Below, in pieces: positions 22,352 through 34,580 of a stretch of DNA of 64,000 nt; within the stretch, counting starts at the first letter, position 1, and every line of letters starts with the position of its first letter. The notes beneath the pieces are model-generated. The model ran no database searches. It was not told the DNA's origin and saw nothing but the letters and a program-made list of their open reading frames with translations. A program made the translations under genes and the position numbers. This DNA comes from Muscardinus avellanarius (Eukaryota; Chordata; Mammalia; Rodentia; Gliridae): contig OY726578.1 in assembly GCA_963383645.1 (NCBI GenBank), positions 20,412,092-20,476,091 of the forward strand. Direction: 5' to 3'.

Positions 22352-22859
22352 TAAAGAAAAGGAAATGAATTTAAAAAGATAGGCGTGCCTGGGTCCATCT
22401 TCCAGACCAAAGAAAGACGATGCTCGGGGTGGGTGGGCGGTGGCGTCTCAGAAGCTCCCGGGTGGCCGTACTGCGCAGGCGCGTGAAGAGCCCGCGGGGT
22501 ATGCTCTTCCGCTACTTGCTGTGGGGCGCTACACGTTCTTAGTTTGATTGCTGTTGCCAAAAACATGGCCCAGACAAACTGGCTGACTCTGGGGATGATG
22601 ACTGTCTGGGATAAAGGGCTCGGGGTCCCGGGGGGGCCTGGGGTGACCGTGGCCGTCTGGCCCTGACTCCAGGGGGAGGAAGGCGGTCTGGGGTGGGAGC
22701 CAGGCATTGCAGCGGGTAGGGCTCCTTCTCGCCTCCGGCATCCCTAGCCGCACGCCGTGAATTACTTTGGCGATTACCTAGTGGGAAGGGCCCCAGGTAA
22801 ATGGACTCCTCTCTGCCTGACACACGGCCATTCCTGCTACTAGAGTATAGCTACCTTGG

Positions 22860-23260
22860 TTTTTTTTTTTTTTTTTTTGCAGGGGGGGTGGTTGAGCCCA
22901 GAGGCATGCTACCTCTGAGCTACACCCTCAGTCCTGTTTCATTTTATTTTATTGCGGTGCTGGGGATGGAGCCCAGGGGCATCTACCTCCAAGCTATACT
23001 CCAAGCCCTATTTTTTTTATTCTTTATTTTGAAACAGGGTCTCACTGAGTTGCAAAGGGCCTAAGTAGCTGAAGTTGGCCACAAACCACGATCTTCCTGT
23101 CTAAGCCTCCCGAATGCTGGGATTACAAGCGTGAGCCACCACGCTGGGCTAGCCCTGATTTATTTTAAAACAGGGCCTAAGTTATGGAGCATCTTGTGAA
23201 GGTGCTGAGACTGGCCACAGACCTCCTGTCTCAGCCTCCCAAGTCCTGGGATTACGGGCC
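22860..23260 (-). mobile_element. Nested SINEs
   Basis: Outer right half at 22860-22950 and left half at 23151-23260, split by a complete type A SINE at 22951-23150. Confidence 0.8.
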
Positions 23261-23300
23261 TTCCTTCCTTCCTTCCTTCCTTCCTTCCTTTCTTCCTTTT
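23261..23300 (+). repeat. (TTCC)n microsatellite
   Basis: About nine units followed by TTTTCTTTTTTT, the tail side of the next SINE. Confidence 0.95.
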
Positions 23301-23308
23301 CTTTTTTT

Positions 23309-23508
23309 CACAATACTGGGGATGGAACCCAGGGGCATTCTACCTTCAAGCTATATCTCCAGTCCTATTTTTTATTCTTTATTTTGAAACAGGGTCTCAC
23401 CGAGTTGCAAAGGGCCTAAATAGTAGCTGAGGCTGTCTGCGAACCGTGATCCTCCTGTCTCAGCCTCCTGAAGGCTGGGATTACAAGAGTGTGCCACCTC
23501 GCCTGGCT
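23309..23508 (-). mobile_element. SINE, type A
   Basis: AATACTGGGGATGGAACCCAG to TGCCACCTCGCCTGGC. Confidence 0.9.
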
Positions 23509-23961
23509 TCAGGCTGTGCCCTTTTTTAAGACAGGAGGAAAAAAAGAACTGCCTTTCCTCTGCCGATTTCTCCACCACTCATCTTTGCTTGGGCGGAGAG
23601 GAGCCACGGCTGGCGCGGCAAGCAGGGGGGTAAACTGAGGCTGCAAGGGGTTAAATGACGCCCAAAGCCACAGGGTGTGAACTGCAGCCACTGGGCACCA
23701 AGTTTTCCTAGAGCCAACGTCCTTGTCCTTTGCCCAGTTTGACACCTGTCATTGCTCAGCGTCCCAGAGACCAGCTGCTTCGCCCCAGGCCCCTAGTTTT
23801 AGAGCACATCTGCTCCCATCACGACCCGCCATGGCTAAGAGCATCCCACCCGCCAGACACGAGATTAAAAAGCCGGGAGCCGCCACACAGGCATCTGCCC
23901 GGGCCGCGTCTCCATTCCCACGGACGACCTCGGCACTCCAGGCTGGTTTTCAGCAAGATTC

Positions 23962-23967
23962 TTTATT
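23962..23967 (-). terminator. ASPHD2: Candidate distal poly(A) signal of ASPHD2
   Basis: TTTATT on the plus strand (AATAAA on minus), about 1.55 kb after the stop, at the edge of the unique 3' UTR block. Confidence 0.5.
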
Positions 23968-24606
23968 TACCCTCTGCTCCCCACCGCGGCACAAGAGCCC
24001 GGCTGGCCGGGTGCCTGCGTGGGCTGTCGGTTTTGTAAACGTCCAGCAGACCGGTCGGGATACGTGGGAGTCATGCACCTCGGTGGCTCGTTAACAGGGT
24101 CATGAGCACAGACACTAGGTGAGCTGGACGCTGCTGCCGTCGCTGAGATCCGACCGCTGCGGTCTGACCACGAGGGTGCTTGGCTGAAACGCGGACGTGT
24201 TTGCTCTGCACGCACACTAGGAGCTACCTAGTGTGTGTCGGGTCTGTTTAGCCCGACAGCCGCGCTCACAGTACCTGTTGGCTTGGACTCTGGTACCAAC
24301 TCCGAGCCCGCGCCCTCCGGGCTCTACAGATCCGACCTGGCCCAAGGGACGCCGTCCAGGTCACACTCAGCCAGCCGAGAGGAGGCTGTTCCTAGACTTA
24401 GGGCCTCAAACAGGCCTCCTGGGTCCTTTCCGTCGGGTGAACCTTTGAGGCGTGCGTGTTCTTTACGGCACAGTGATTCCGGGTCCTCGGGGCTTGTAGG
24501 TCTCCCATGTCGCCGCACCTTCACCAGATTAGGTCACTGTGGCCCCTTGTTCGATGACAGACTCGGGGCCGACACTCCGGCTGCCTCTGGGTCTGGCATT
24601 TGGACA

Positions 24607-24612
24607 TTTATT
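24607..24612 (-). terminator. ASPHD2: Candidate proximal poly(A) signal of ASPHD2
   Basis: AATAAA on the minus strand, about 0.9 kb after the stop. It could give a shorter transcript. Confidence 0.35.
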
Positions 24613-25512
24613 TACAGACAAAAGAGCGGAAAATCAGAGGCAACAGACATCTGAATCAAAACAGACACTTGGGTCAGACCCAGGGCTCCGGTTTGCCAGA
24701 AAGGCTTTCCCGGGGAGCTTGTTGGGGCACGGGCCCCTCTTCCACTGGAATTCCTAACCCTTCACCACTGTGGACGCAGAACTGCTAGAGTGGGGGCGCG
24801 TGCAGGCCTGGTTTGGCAGTAGGCCTCTGTAGGCAGTGAGGTACGTGAACCCCATTCTGTGGCCGATCCAGGGAGCCCCGACACGGCTCTCCAGGGCGCA
24901 GCCTCGGCGCTGTGGGAAAATAGTTGAAGGAAAACCTTCAGGTCCTACCAGCCAGACACTCCTGCCATCAGGGGTCTGACCAGGGACAGGACAGAGCGAC
25001 ACCGCCGGGCAGTCTGCCACCCTGTCAAGGGAGCTGGCCGGGCCCGGGGGCTGTGGATCAGAGGCCACCCTGTCTAGGATCTGGCTGGCTGTGTTTTTTT
25101 GTCCTTTTGGGATGACCACAAGAAGTCTGACGTTGTTATAATCAGACAAGTAACCATTTGGTTACTCTGTTTCAGAACATGGGAAATAAAAAACCCCAGG
25201 GGGGAACAGAACACAGACGTGAGCTGGACACCCAGGCTCTGGTCACGGCGTCAAGGATGCACTGGGAAGCCGGAAAGGAACCTCCGAAGCGGACGATTTG
25301 AAGGAAAAAACGGAAAAGGAAAGGAATAAAAAAAAAAATCACAAGCCGAAAAGTTTTTTACAGTAACCAAAGGAGAGAGGGGCCCACGGTGATCTGAAGC
25401 GCCAGGCGCGGCCTCCCGCCAAGGCCGGCGCTCAGCGCAGGCGGCGGCCACTGCCCCCGACCACCCGCTCCCCTCCCGGGCTCTCCGGTCAGCTCCAGCA
25501 CAGGGCAGGCCC

Positions 25513-25622
25513 TCATCGTCCCGGAGCAAAGATGAAGTCGAGGGCCTGACGTTCGGCAGCTGCGACGTTGGGATGCCACAAATCCACCATGAAGACCACC
25601 CGCGGGCCGTCCTCCACGGAGC
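25513..25622 (-). CDS. ASPHD2: ASPHD2 terminal coding exon
   Basis: Begins after CTCCCCGCAG on the minus strand. It encodes [20 protein letters not shown] and then [15 protein letters not shown] and a stop at 25513-25515. Arg315 lies 13 residues after His302, near where the family has a cosubstrate-binding Arg. The C-terminus matches human. Confidence 0.97.
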
Positions 25623-28060
25623 CTGCGGGGAGGGGGCAGAGGTCAGCGCGCCCCGCAGCCAGGAGCCCCTGTGGCCAGACTGACTCTGCGCTTGGGGCAG
25701 GGACCCATCCCGTCCTCCGGCCCAGCTCGGAACAAGAATGTTCATAGGAGCCAGGCACGGCTGTAATCCCAGTACTTGGGAGGCTGGGACAGGAGGATCG
25801 CAGGTTTGTGGCCAGCCTCAGCTACTTAGTGAGGCCCTCTTCAACTTAGTGAGACTCTGTTTCAAAATAAAGAATAAAGGCCCATGTGGTGGTGCATGCT
25901 TGTAATCCCAGTACTTGGGCAGCTGAGACAGGAGGATTGTGCGTGTTCGAAGCCAGCCTCAGAAGCTTAGTGTAGTTCTCAGTAACTTAACAAGACCCTG
26001 TTCCCAAATGAAATATAAAATAGGCCTGGGGGTATAGTTCGGAGGTAGAAGACAACTGGGTTTCATCCCCAGTACCAAAAAAAAAAAAAAAAAAAAAAAG
26101 AAAAAAAAGAATAAAAAGCTAGGTATGGTGGTGCACACTTGTAATCCAGGCATTTGGGAGGCTGAGACAGGAGGATCACGATTTGAGGCCAGACTCAGCT
26201 ATTACTTAGTGAGGCTCCTTGCAACTCAGTGAGACCCTGTTTCAAATAAAGAATAAAAAATAGGGCTGGGGGGTGTGTAGCTTTGAGGTAGAATGCCTCT
26301 GGGTTCCATCTCCGGTACACCCCTCAAAAAAAAAAAAAAAACAACAACAAAGAATAAAAACTGGGCTAGGGGTGTAACTCGGAGGTAGAATGCCCCTGGG
26401 TTCAATCCCCAGTACCAAAAGAAAAAAAATGTTCTTATGAGCCAGGCCTGGTGGCACACGCCTGTAACCCAACACTTGGAGGCTAAGACAGGAGGATGGC
26501 AGGTTCTGGCCAGCCTCAGCTACTTAGACTCGCCACAATTTAGGGAGATTATTTTTTAATTTATTTTTTAATTTTTATTTTTGGTGGTACTGGGGTTCCT
26601 GGAAGCCCTTCTACCTCCGGGCTACACTCCCAGACCTATTTTATATTTTTATTTGGAAACAGGGTCTCCTAAGCCAGCGCGGCTGGCTCTGAACCAGCGC
26701 GATCCTCCTGTCTCCGCCTCCCAAGCGCGGGGATGACAAGCGTGCCCACCGCGCCCGGCTAGGGAGATCTTTTTACAAAATAAAAAATTGGTCTGAGGGT
26801 GTAGCTCAGAGGTAGAACCCCACTGAGGTCAATCTCCAGTACAAAAACAAAAGAAAAAGAAAAAGAAAGAAAAAGAAAAGATAATAAAGAAGGTTCCTGT
26901 GGCTTCGGCTGTGTGCATCTCTGGCTCAGAGGGTGAAGGGGCGTGGAGAGGAGGGCTGCATGACGGAGCTCGGGGTGGTCCCGGGCAGGAAGCTGTTCGG
27001 CGGGTCACTGCTGTGGTGGACACAGGACACCACAACGCTGTCCACACCCGCAGGACGTGCAACACTGAGCGGGAGCCCCGCAGGCGCTAGAACCGCAGGT
27101 CTGATGGCGCGGGCGGGATGTCTGTTCATCTTTTGGCGCTGGGAATGGAACCCAGGGGCATTCTACCTCTGAGCTGTTTTATTTTTATTTTTATTTATTT
27201 ATTTATTTATTTTCTTGAAACAGGGTCTCACTAAGTTGCTGAGGCTGGCTGTGAACCTGCGATCCTCCTGTCTCAGCCTCCCAAGCCCTGGGATGACAGG
27301 TGCGTCCCACCACGCGAAGCAACATTTGGAACTTTCTGCTCACTTTTTTTCTGGAAATTTAAAGCTTCTCTAAAAAAAAAAATAATAAAGTCTATTAGTT
27401 AATTAATTTGGTACGGGGGATTGAGTGCAGAGGGCACTGTACCTCTGAGCTACACCCCCAGGTCTACTGTGTTTTAATTTTCTATTTGTTTTGTGGTACC
27501 GGGAATGGAACCCAGGGTGGAACCCCCAGCCCTATTTTTTAGTCTCTTTATTTTTGAAACAGGATCTTGCTGAGTTGCAAAGGGCCTTGCTAAGGAGCTG
27601 AGGCTGTCCGCCTCAGCCTCCTGAATGCTGGGATTACAAGCGTGCGCCACCACGCCCGGCGCCTACTGTGTTTTATTTATTTATTTATTATTTATTTATT
27701 TTTTTGCGCTACTGGGAATGGAACCCAGGGCCATTCTATCTCCAAGCCGCACCCCCAGCCCTATTATTTTTTAGATTTTTTCTTTGTTGTTGGAACAGGG
27801 TCTCACTGAGTTGCAGAGGGCCTCACTAAGTAGCTGAGGCTGTCCCCGAACCGCGATCCTCAGGTCTCCCGAATGCTGGGATTATAAGCGTGCGCCACCA
27901 TGCCCGGCTACCTATTGTGTTTTATTTTCAAGCATTTGTTTTATTTTATTTTGCTAAGTTGCTGAGGCTGACCTGGAACTTGCAATCCTCCTGTCTCAGC
28001 CTCCCAAGTACTGAGATTAGAGCTGTGTGCCAAATGTGCTTGGCAAGGTATGTTAATTAA

Positions 28061-28138
<78 letters not shown>

Positions 28139-28836
28139 CGGGGAAGGGAGGCACCCACCTTCGTGGAACGCGGTGTGCAGGAAGGAATCGTCGAAGAGGA
28201 GACAGCGCCCTTCTGCCCAGCACTGGGGCTCGCCCCCCACCACCAGCTCACAGCCACCGGGGGTCTTCAGCCCTGTGAGGACACAGAAGAGCAGAGTCAG
28301 GGGCCCGCGCAGGGCAGGCGCAGGGCTGCTGCTCTGGTGAGCGGCTTCGGCTTCCAAAGCGCTGGCTGCGCCTCACCCCAGAGCCTGCACCCGGTCCATC
28401 TGTCCGTCTACCTGTCTGCCTGCCTGTCTGTGTCCCCACTATCCCAGCCCCCAGGCCACGGCAAGCCCTGTAAAAGCGGCCGGAGCGTGCTCGTCCACCT
28501 GCTTTGACCAGGTAAGACCACAGCACGAAGCCCCCCCGGGAGCTGGAAGGCCCGGCGAGCCTCAGAACTGCGGTCTGTTTCTGCGGTTTTCCACACGGTC
28601 CGTGGTGTTCTGTCTAGGGCAGTGGGTGCGTGAGCGCGCCTGCTCGCTGTGCAGGGAAGTTCTCCAGTCCACGCGCCTCCGTCCCTGGCCCTGGGCCCCC
28701 CTCATGATGCCCGGCCTGGGGCCCTGGAGGTCCAGGGAAGTCCGGTTCCAGATCCGCCTATCCAGTAACTCTTCTACCGTCCTGTCCCTGGGGCTCCTCT
28801 AGCAGCCAGTAAAGACACAGGGTTCACCCTGTACAT

Positions 28837-28890
<54 letters not shown>

Positions 28891-30027
28891 CGTGCACGCA
28901 CTGCTGATTGAACCCAGGTGATTTCTATCGCTGAGCTACACTCTAGCCTTACTTCATTTTTTTAACTTTATAAACAGGAGCTTGCTAAGCAGGGCGTGGT
29001 GTAATCCTAGCTTTCGGGAGGCTGAGGCAGGAGGATTGTGGTTCACGATCCTCACTACTTAGTGAGGCCCTTTGCAACTCAGCGAGACCCTGTTTCAACA
29101 TAAAGAATAATAAAAAAAATAGGGCTGGGGGTGTCGCTTGGAGACAGAATGGTCCTGGGTTCCATCCCCAGTACGAAGGAGGAGGAGGAAGAGGAGGAGG
29201 AGGAGGAGGAGGAGGAGGAGGAGGAGGAGGAGAGGGAGGAGGAGGAGGAGGAGGAGAGGGAAGAGAAGCAGGGTCTTGCTAAGTTGCTGAGGGTCTAAAT
29301 TGCTGAGGGTCTAAGTTGCTGAGGCTGTCCTCAAGCCTGCGATCCTCCTGTCTCAGCCTCCAAAGTACTGGGATTGCGGGCCTGCGCCACCTCACCCAGA
29401 TCACTATATGACCTTTACTTAGGTTGCTAATAATCGAAGATCTACTATGCGCAGGCTTGTGCTGAATAAACACTTTTTAGACTTGGTGAAAAATAAAAGC
29501 TTTCTCCAGCTGGACAGCTGAGCGGCACCAGTACTGAAGAATTACCATTGAGACCTCGCTGCCCCTCATCTGTCTGATTCCAAAGAACAGGCTCTTATAA
29601 AATTGGACACTAGCCGGGAGTGGTGGTGGCGCACGCTTGTAATCCCAGGATTGGGAGGCCGAGACAGGAGGATCTCGGCTCATGGACAGCCTCAGCTACT
29701 TGGTGAGGCCCTCTGCAACTTAGTAAGACCTTGCTTCAAAATAAAGAATAAAAAAACCCAATAGGGCTGGGGGTGTAGCTTGGAGGTAGAATGCCCCTGG
29801 GTTCCATCCCCAGTACCACAAAAACAAAACAAAAAGAAAGCCGGGCGTGGTGGCGCACGCTTGTAATCCCCGTGCTTGGGAGGTGGAGACAGGAGGATCG
29901 CGCAGGTTTGAAGCCAGCCACGCTGGCTTAAGAGACCCTGTTTCCAAATAAAATATAAAAAATAGGTCTCAGAGTGTAGCCCGGAGGTTAGAAGGGTTTC
30001 CAGGAACCCCAGTACCACCCCCCCACC

Positions 30028-30059
<32 letters not shown>

Positions 30060-31348
30060 TAGGGCTGGGGATGTATCTTGGAGGTAGAATGCCCCTGGGT
30101 TCCATCCCCAGTACTGCAAAAATAAAAAAACAAGAAAACAAAAACACACAAACAAACAAACAAAAACCACCACCACCAACAACAAAAGCTGGACACTAAG
30201 CCAGAAAGGCCGGGCGCACGTTGCTAGCAGCTGCATGGACTGACCACTGAATTCTTACGGTTCCGACGCTGTGATTCTCAACAATACACTGAACGGGGGG
30301 CCACGTCATCGGCCCCTCCAAGGACCCAGAACCGTCTTGCCTCTGCCTGGAGCAGGCTGTTAAGGGGCCCAGCCCGCCAGCCACGTTTCCTGTGTCCTGG
30401 CTGGCTCGGGCACAGGCTTTCAGGAGGAGGGCACGCTCTGCAGAGACTGCGTGCCCCCGGGGTTTCAGAAAGAGGCTCGCCTTTCTCTGGGCCACTAAAT
30501 GATTCATTTCTCTGCGCCGGGGAACCTCAGAGAAACCGCGTGCCTGCCCCCCTTGCCCTCTGCCTCCCCTGCGTGGTCCCAGCATCCAGTGGCGGCTGCT
30601 CCTGCCTCACGCCAGCTTCGCTGGCAGAAATGGCCACCGCTTCCCCAAAGCGAGCCCTCGGGGCTCCTGGGGGGAGGGACAGACGCGCCCACGGCACCTT
30701 TGGGGACAGCAGGCAAGCGGGGACGACTGGCCCGCCTGGCCCAGCTGACGGCGCCCACAGAACAATCAGGAAGCTGTTCTTACTTGGCCTGGCCCTTCTC
30801 GTGAGTATGACTCCCCGGTCCCATCTGCCCGGTGAGTTGTGGGATCTTCGAGGTGGTTTTCAGGTTGTTGCCAGGGCCGGGGAGAAGACCCAGCGCCGTA
30901 GGCCAGGTGATGGAGGGGTGGGCCTGGAGGTGTGGTGGGTTCTGCATGGAGTCAGGACCGGGCGATGGTCTCTGGAGGCCCAGCAAAGGTGCAGCCAATG
31001 GACAGACAGTAATGGAGCACGAGGCGGGAGCTCCTGGCATCTGGAGGGACAGCTCCACCAGCCACGGCTTGGCCAGGGGCAGAAGACGAGTAGACAGGCC
31101 GGGCGTGGTGGCGCACGCCTGTAACCCAGTACTTGGGAGGCTGAGGCAGGAGGGTCGCAGGTTCGCGGCCGGCCTCAGCACCTTAGTGAGACCCTCAGGA
31201 ACTCAGTGAGACTCTGTTTTCAGATAAGAAAATAAAATAGGGCTGGGGGCGTAGCTTGGAGGGACAGCGTGCGAAGGCTCCACTGTGCGTGAATGGCATT
31301 GAATGTAACTAGCTGGTCTGAGATGGGAATGAGGCCCATGAGGGCATG

Positions 31349-31404
<56 letters not shown>

Positions 31405-33725
31405 GTATAGTTGTAGAACAAACATTCACACACAGGAAGTAAATCGAGGTTTTCTGGCTACCAACCCTCCCTTGCGCACCCTGCCCAGGGCTCTGCTGCG
31501 CCGACCCATGAACGCCTTTCCTTCCTGGCATTCTGAAACTTTTGAAACACATATGGTGGCTGGGGATGTGGCTCCGGGCAGAGCTCCAGCCTAGCATGCA
31601 CGAAGCCCTCGGTTCTATCCCCAGCACCACAAACAACAACAAAAAACACCAAACATCAAGAAAAACTTTTAAAAAGAATGGTGATGCTCTGCATGGCTGC
31701 CTCCGTTCCCGAGCCCGCGCAGAGGCCTCGTGGTCTGTTTGCCCCTGACCGGTCCTGTCTCAGCCTGCACCACCGGCCTCCCCAGCAGATCCAGACACGG
31801 CTGCCACAGGCCCCCAGGGGAAGCTCCACCCTCGAGGGCCCCTCTGGGCCTCCAGCGTCAGCCCGTCTGCCCAGAGCACCCAGCTGCGGCCTGTCTGCCC
31901 GGCCCAGCAACAGGACCACGGCCACCATTAAGATGATCATCTGACCCCCGGGAGCCCCCTCCTGCCCTCTGCCTGCCAAGACTTTACACGCATCCCTTTT
32001 ACAACTCCAAATAGCCCTAAGAAGCCGGGCGTGGTGGCGCACGCTTGTCATCCCCGCGCTTGGGAGGTGGAGACAGGAGGATGGCGCAGGTTCGAAGCCA
32101 GCCGTGTGCGCTGGCTTAGGAGACCCTGTTTCCAAATAAAAATATAAAAATAGGTCTGGGAGTGTAGCCCGGAAGTAGAAGGGCTTCCAGGAACCCCAGT
32201 ACCACCAAAACAAAACAAAAAACAAATAGCCCTAAGAGTAGGGTTGAGAGCTAGCTCAGGTTTAGAGAGGAAAAATAGAGGATCAGCCCTCGGGGCTCTG
32301 CCCAGGGTGCTTTGGAAATGGGGCTGCGCTGGGACGGGGTCTCGAGCTCTTGGTTCCAGAGCCAGTTGCCCATGGATCAGAGACCACGTCCACAAGCCAT
32401 TTTTTTGTTTGTTTTTTGGTGGTACTGGGGATGGAACCCTTCTACCTCCGGGCTACACTCCCAGACCTATTTTATATTTTTTTAAATTTGGAAACAGGGT
32501 CTCTTAAGCCAGCACGTGCGGCTGGCTTCAAACCTGCGCGATCCTCCTGTCTCTGCCTCCCAAGCGCGGGGATGACAAGCGTGCGCCACCACGCCCAGCT
32601 CACGAGCCTCTTTTTATATTGACCAACATGGTGTGGGATCCCAGCAGCCACTACCTACCACTGACAGCACGGTATCGTGGGCCAGGCTCCTTCCCAGGAG
32701 ACCATCTAACATGGTACTGTGTGTGTGTGTGTGTGTGTGTGTAGTACTGGGGGTTGAACCCACAGTTATTCTATTTCTGAGCTAATCCCCAGCCTTTTTT
32801 CAAAACTGTTTTATTTTGAAACAGGGTCTCACTAGGTTGCTGACGGTCTTGTCACATGGCTAAGGCCATCCTTGAACCTGCGAACCTTCATGTCTCAGCC
32901 TCCCGAGTCCTAGATTACAAGTGTGCGCCACCCACCACGCCCTGATAAATGGCACTTTAATCCTCCCGACGGTCCTGGGAGGCGAGCGCTACCTTTGCCA
33001 TCTTGCAGCTGAGACACTGAGCCCCAGAGACTCGGAACGCACCTGCAGAGCCTCTCTACCCGCCCTGCCTGACTCCTGAAATCGGCTCTAAGCTACGCCT
33101 TCCTTCTTCGTTAAGAAGCCCAGTCTTCCGTGAGAACCATGTCTTCCTCAGAATCGTCCCCCAGAGGAGCAGAGCTGCGTAGGTGAGGAGGGGGTGCAGG
33201 CGTGGGGCTCCTCGCCGGGCAACCCGGGGCTCCCCCGCAGAACACGCTGGTGAAACGGCACCCGGTCCTCTATGGCGGACCCCTTGTGCCACTCTCCCTC
33301 CCGCAGCGGGCTGCGGCTTTCTATCTCAGCTCCTCCAGCCTGGGATGCCGCCCGGTGATGCCATGGTCCCAGCAACCAAGCTTCCATCACCAGGAAGAGG
33401 CGTCCTGGAGAGCAGTGCCCCTACTCACCATCCGGCAGTTAAGCTTGCCTTTCCTGAGTACTCTGGACTGCGCTGTGTGCAGACACATGCGACAGGTCTC
33501 GGCGGACTGGACCCTCAAGCTGCCTCTGTAGAGGCCGATTTTCTTTTTTTTTTTCCTTTGGTGGTGTTGGAGATTGAACTTGAACCCAGGGGAAATTCTA
33601 CCTCTGAGCTATAGCCCCCAGCCATATTTTATTTTGGAAACAGTGTCTTGCTAAGTTGCTAAGGCTGGCCTCAAACCTGCGATACTCCTGCCTCCGCATC
33701 CCAAGGCCTGGCCTTGACCTTCTTC

Positions 33726-33764
<39 letters not shown>

Positions 33765-34544
33765 TATTTGGTGGTACTGGGGTTCCTGGAAGCCCTTCTA
33801 CCTCTGGGCTACGCTCCCAGACCTATTTTATACTTTTTTATTTTTGGAAATAGGGTCTCTTAAGCCAGCGGGGCTGGCTTCAAAGCTGCGCGATCCTCCT
33901 GTCTCCGCCTCCCAAGCGCGGGGATTACAAGCGTGCGCCACCACGCCCGGCTTGACCTCCTCTTTCTAAACGAGGAAAACGAGGCTCCCGGGGGTGACGT
34001 GACCTGCCCGAAGGGGCACGGCCAGCTTGTGGCAGGGTTGGGTGCAAACCGAGGTGACCCAACTCCAGATGCCGCTTGCAAAACCTCTGCTGTGCGCACA
34101 CACGCCATCTCTGTTACCAATCGGCCTAACACCACGCCCTCCTTGACGGCTGGGCCCGCGCGCGAGTGTCCGTCACCACCTCCTGATGTCCCCAGGGGCC
34201 TCAGTGATCCTCACAGAAGCCTGGGGCCCTAAAGCGACGCTCTCAAGACGGCAGCCACTCACACAATGTGTCGACAGGAATTACAGCCCAGGTCCGCCAG
34301 TCTGAGGCGCTCGCTCGACGGTCACGCGGGGCTGGGGCTCCCATAGCGGACGAGGCAGACAGCGGACACGTTGGTCGCTGCAGATCTTTCTGAAGGAGCG
34401 CCTGGGTTTGATCCCCGGCACCGCAAATACAAGGAAATAAATACCTGAGTTTATACCGATCACAAATTTGAGACTCAGTTCTTTGTTTGTCTTGGTACTG
34501 GCGGTTGAACCCACAGGCGTTCTACCTTTATGCTATATCCTCAG

Positions 34545-34580
<36 letters not shown>

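Larger units (their letters stand above)
11662..23944. other. Intergenic spacer between convergent HPS4 and ASPHD2
   Basis: About 12.3 kb between the two gene tails, dominated by plus-strand SINEs and microsatellites. Unique stretches at 11700-12650, 13110-14280, 14740-15330, 17860-18620, 19960-20320, 21400-21810, 22350-22850 and 23510-23940 hold GC-rich ORFs without recognisable domains. I see no gene. Confidence 0.6.
23945..25512 (-). other. ASPHD2: ASPHD2 3' UTR
   Basis: About 1.5 kb of repeat-free sequence follows the stop on the minus strand and ends near two candidate poly(A) signals. The lack of SINEs in an otherwise SINE-saturated region supports its being transcribed and constrained. 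Confidence 0.65.
25623..28158 (-). other. ASPHD2: ASPHD2 last intron
   Basis: About 2.5 kb, almost wholly SINEs plus a GA/GT microsatellite at its 5' end. About 26850-27125 is the only sizeable unique stretch; nothing is recognised there. Confidence 0.85.
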
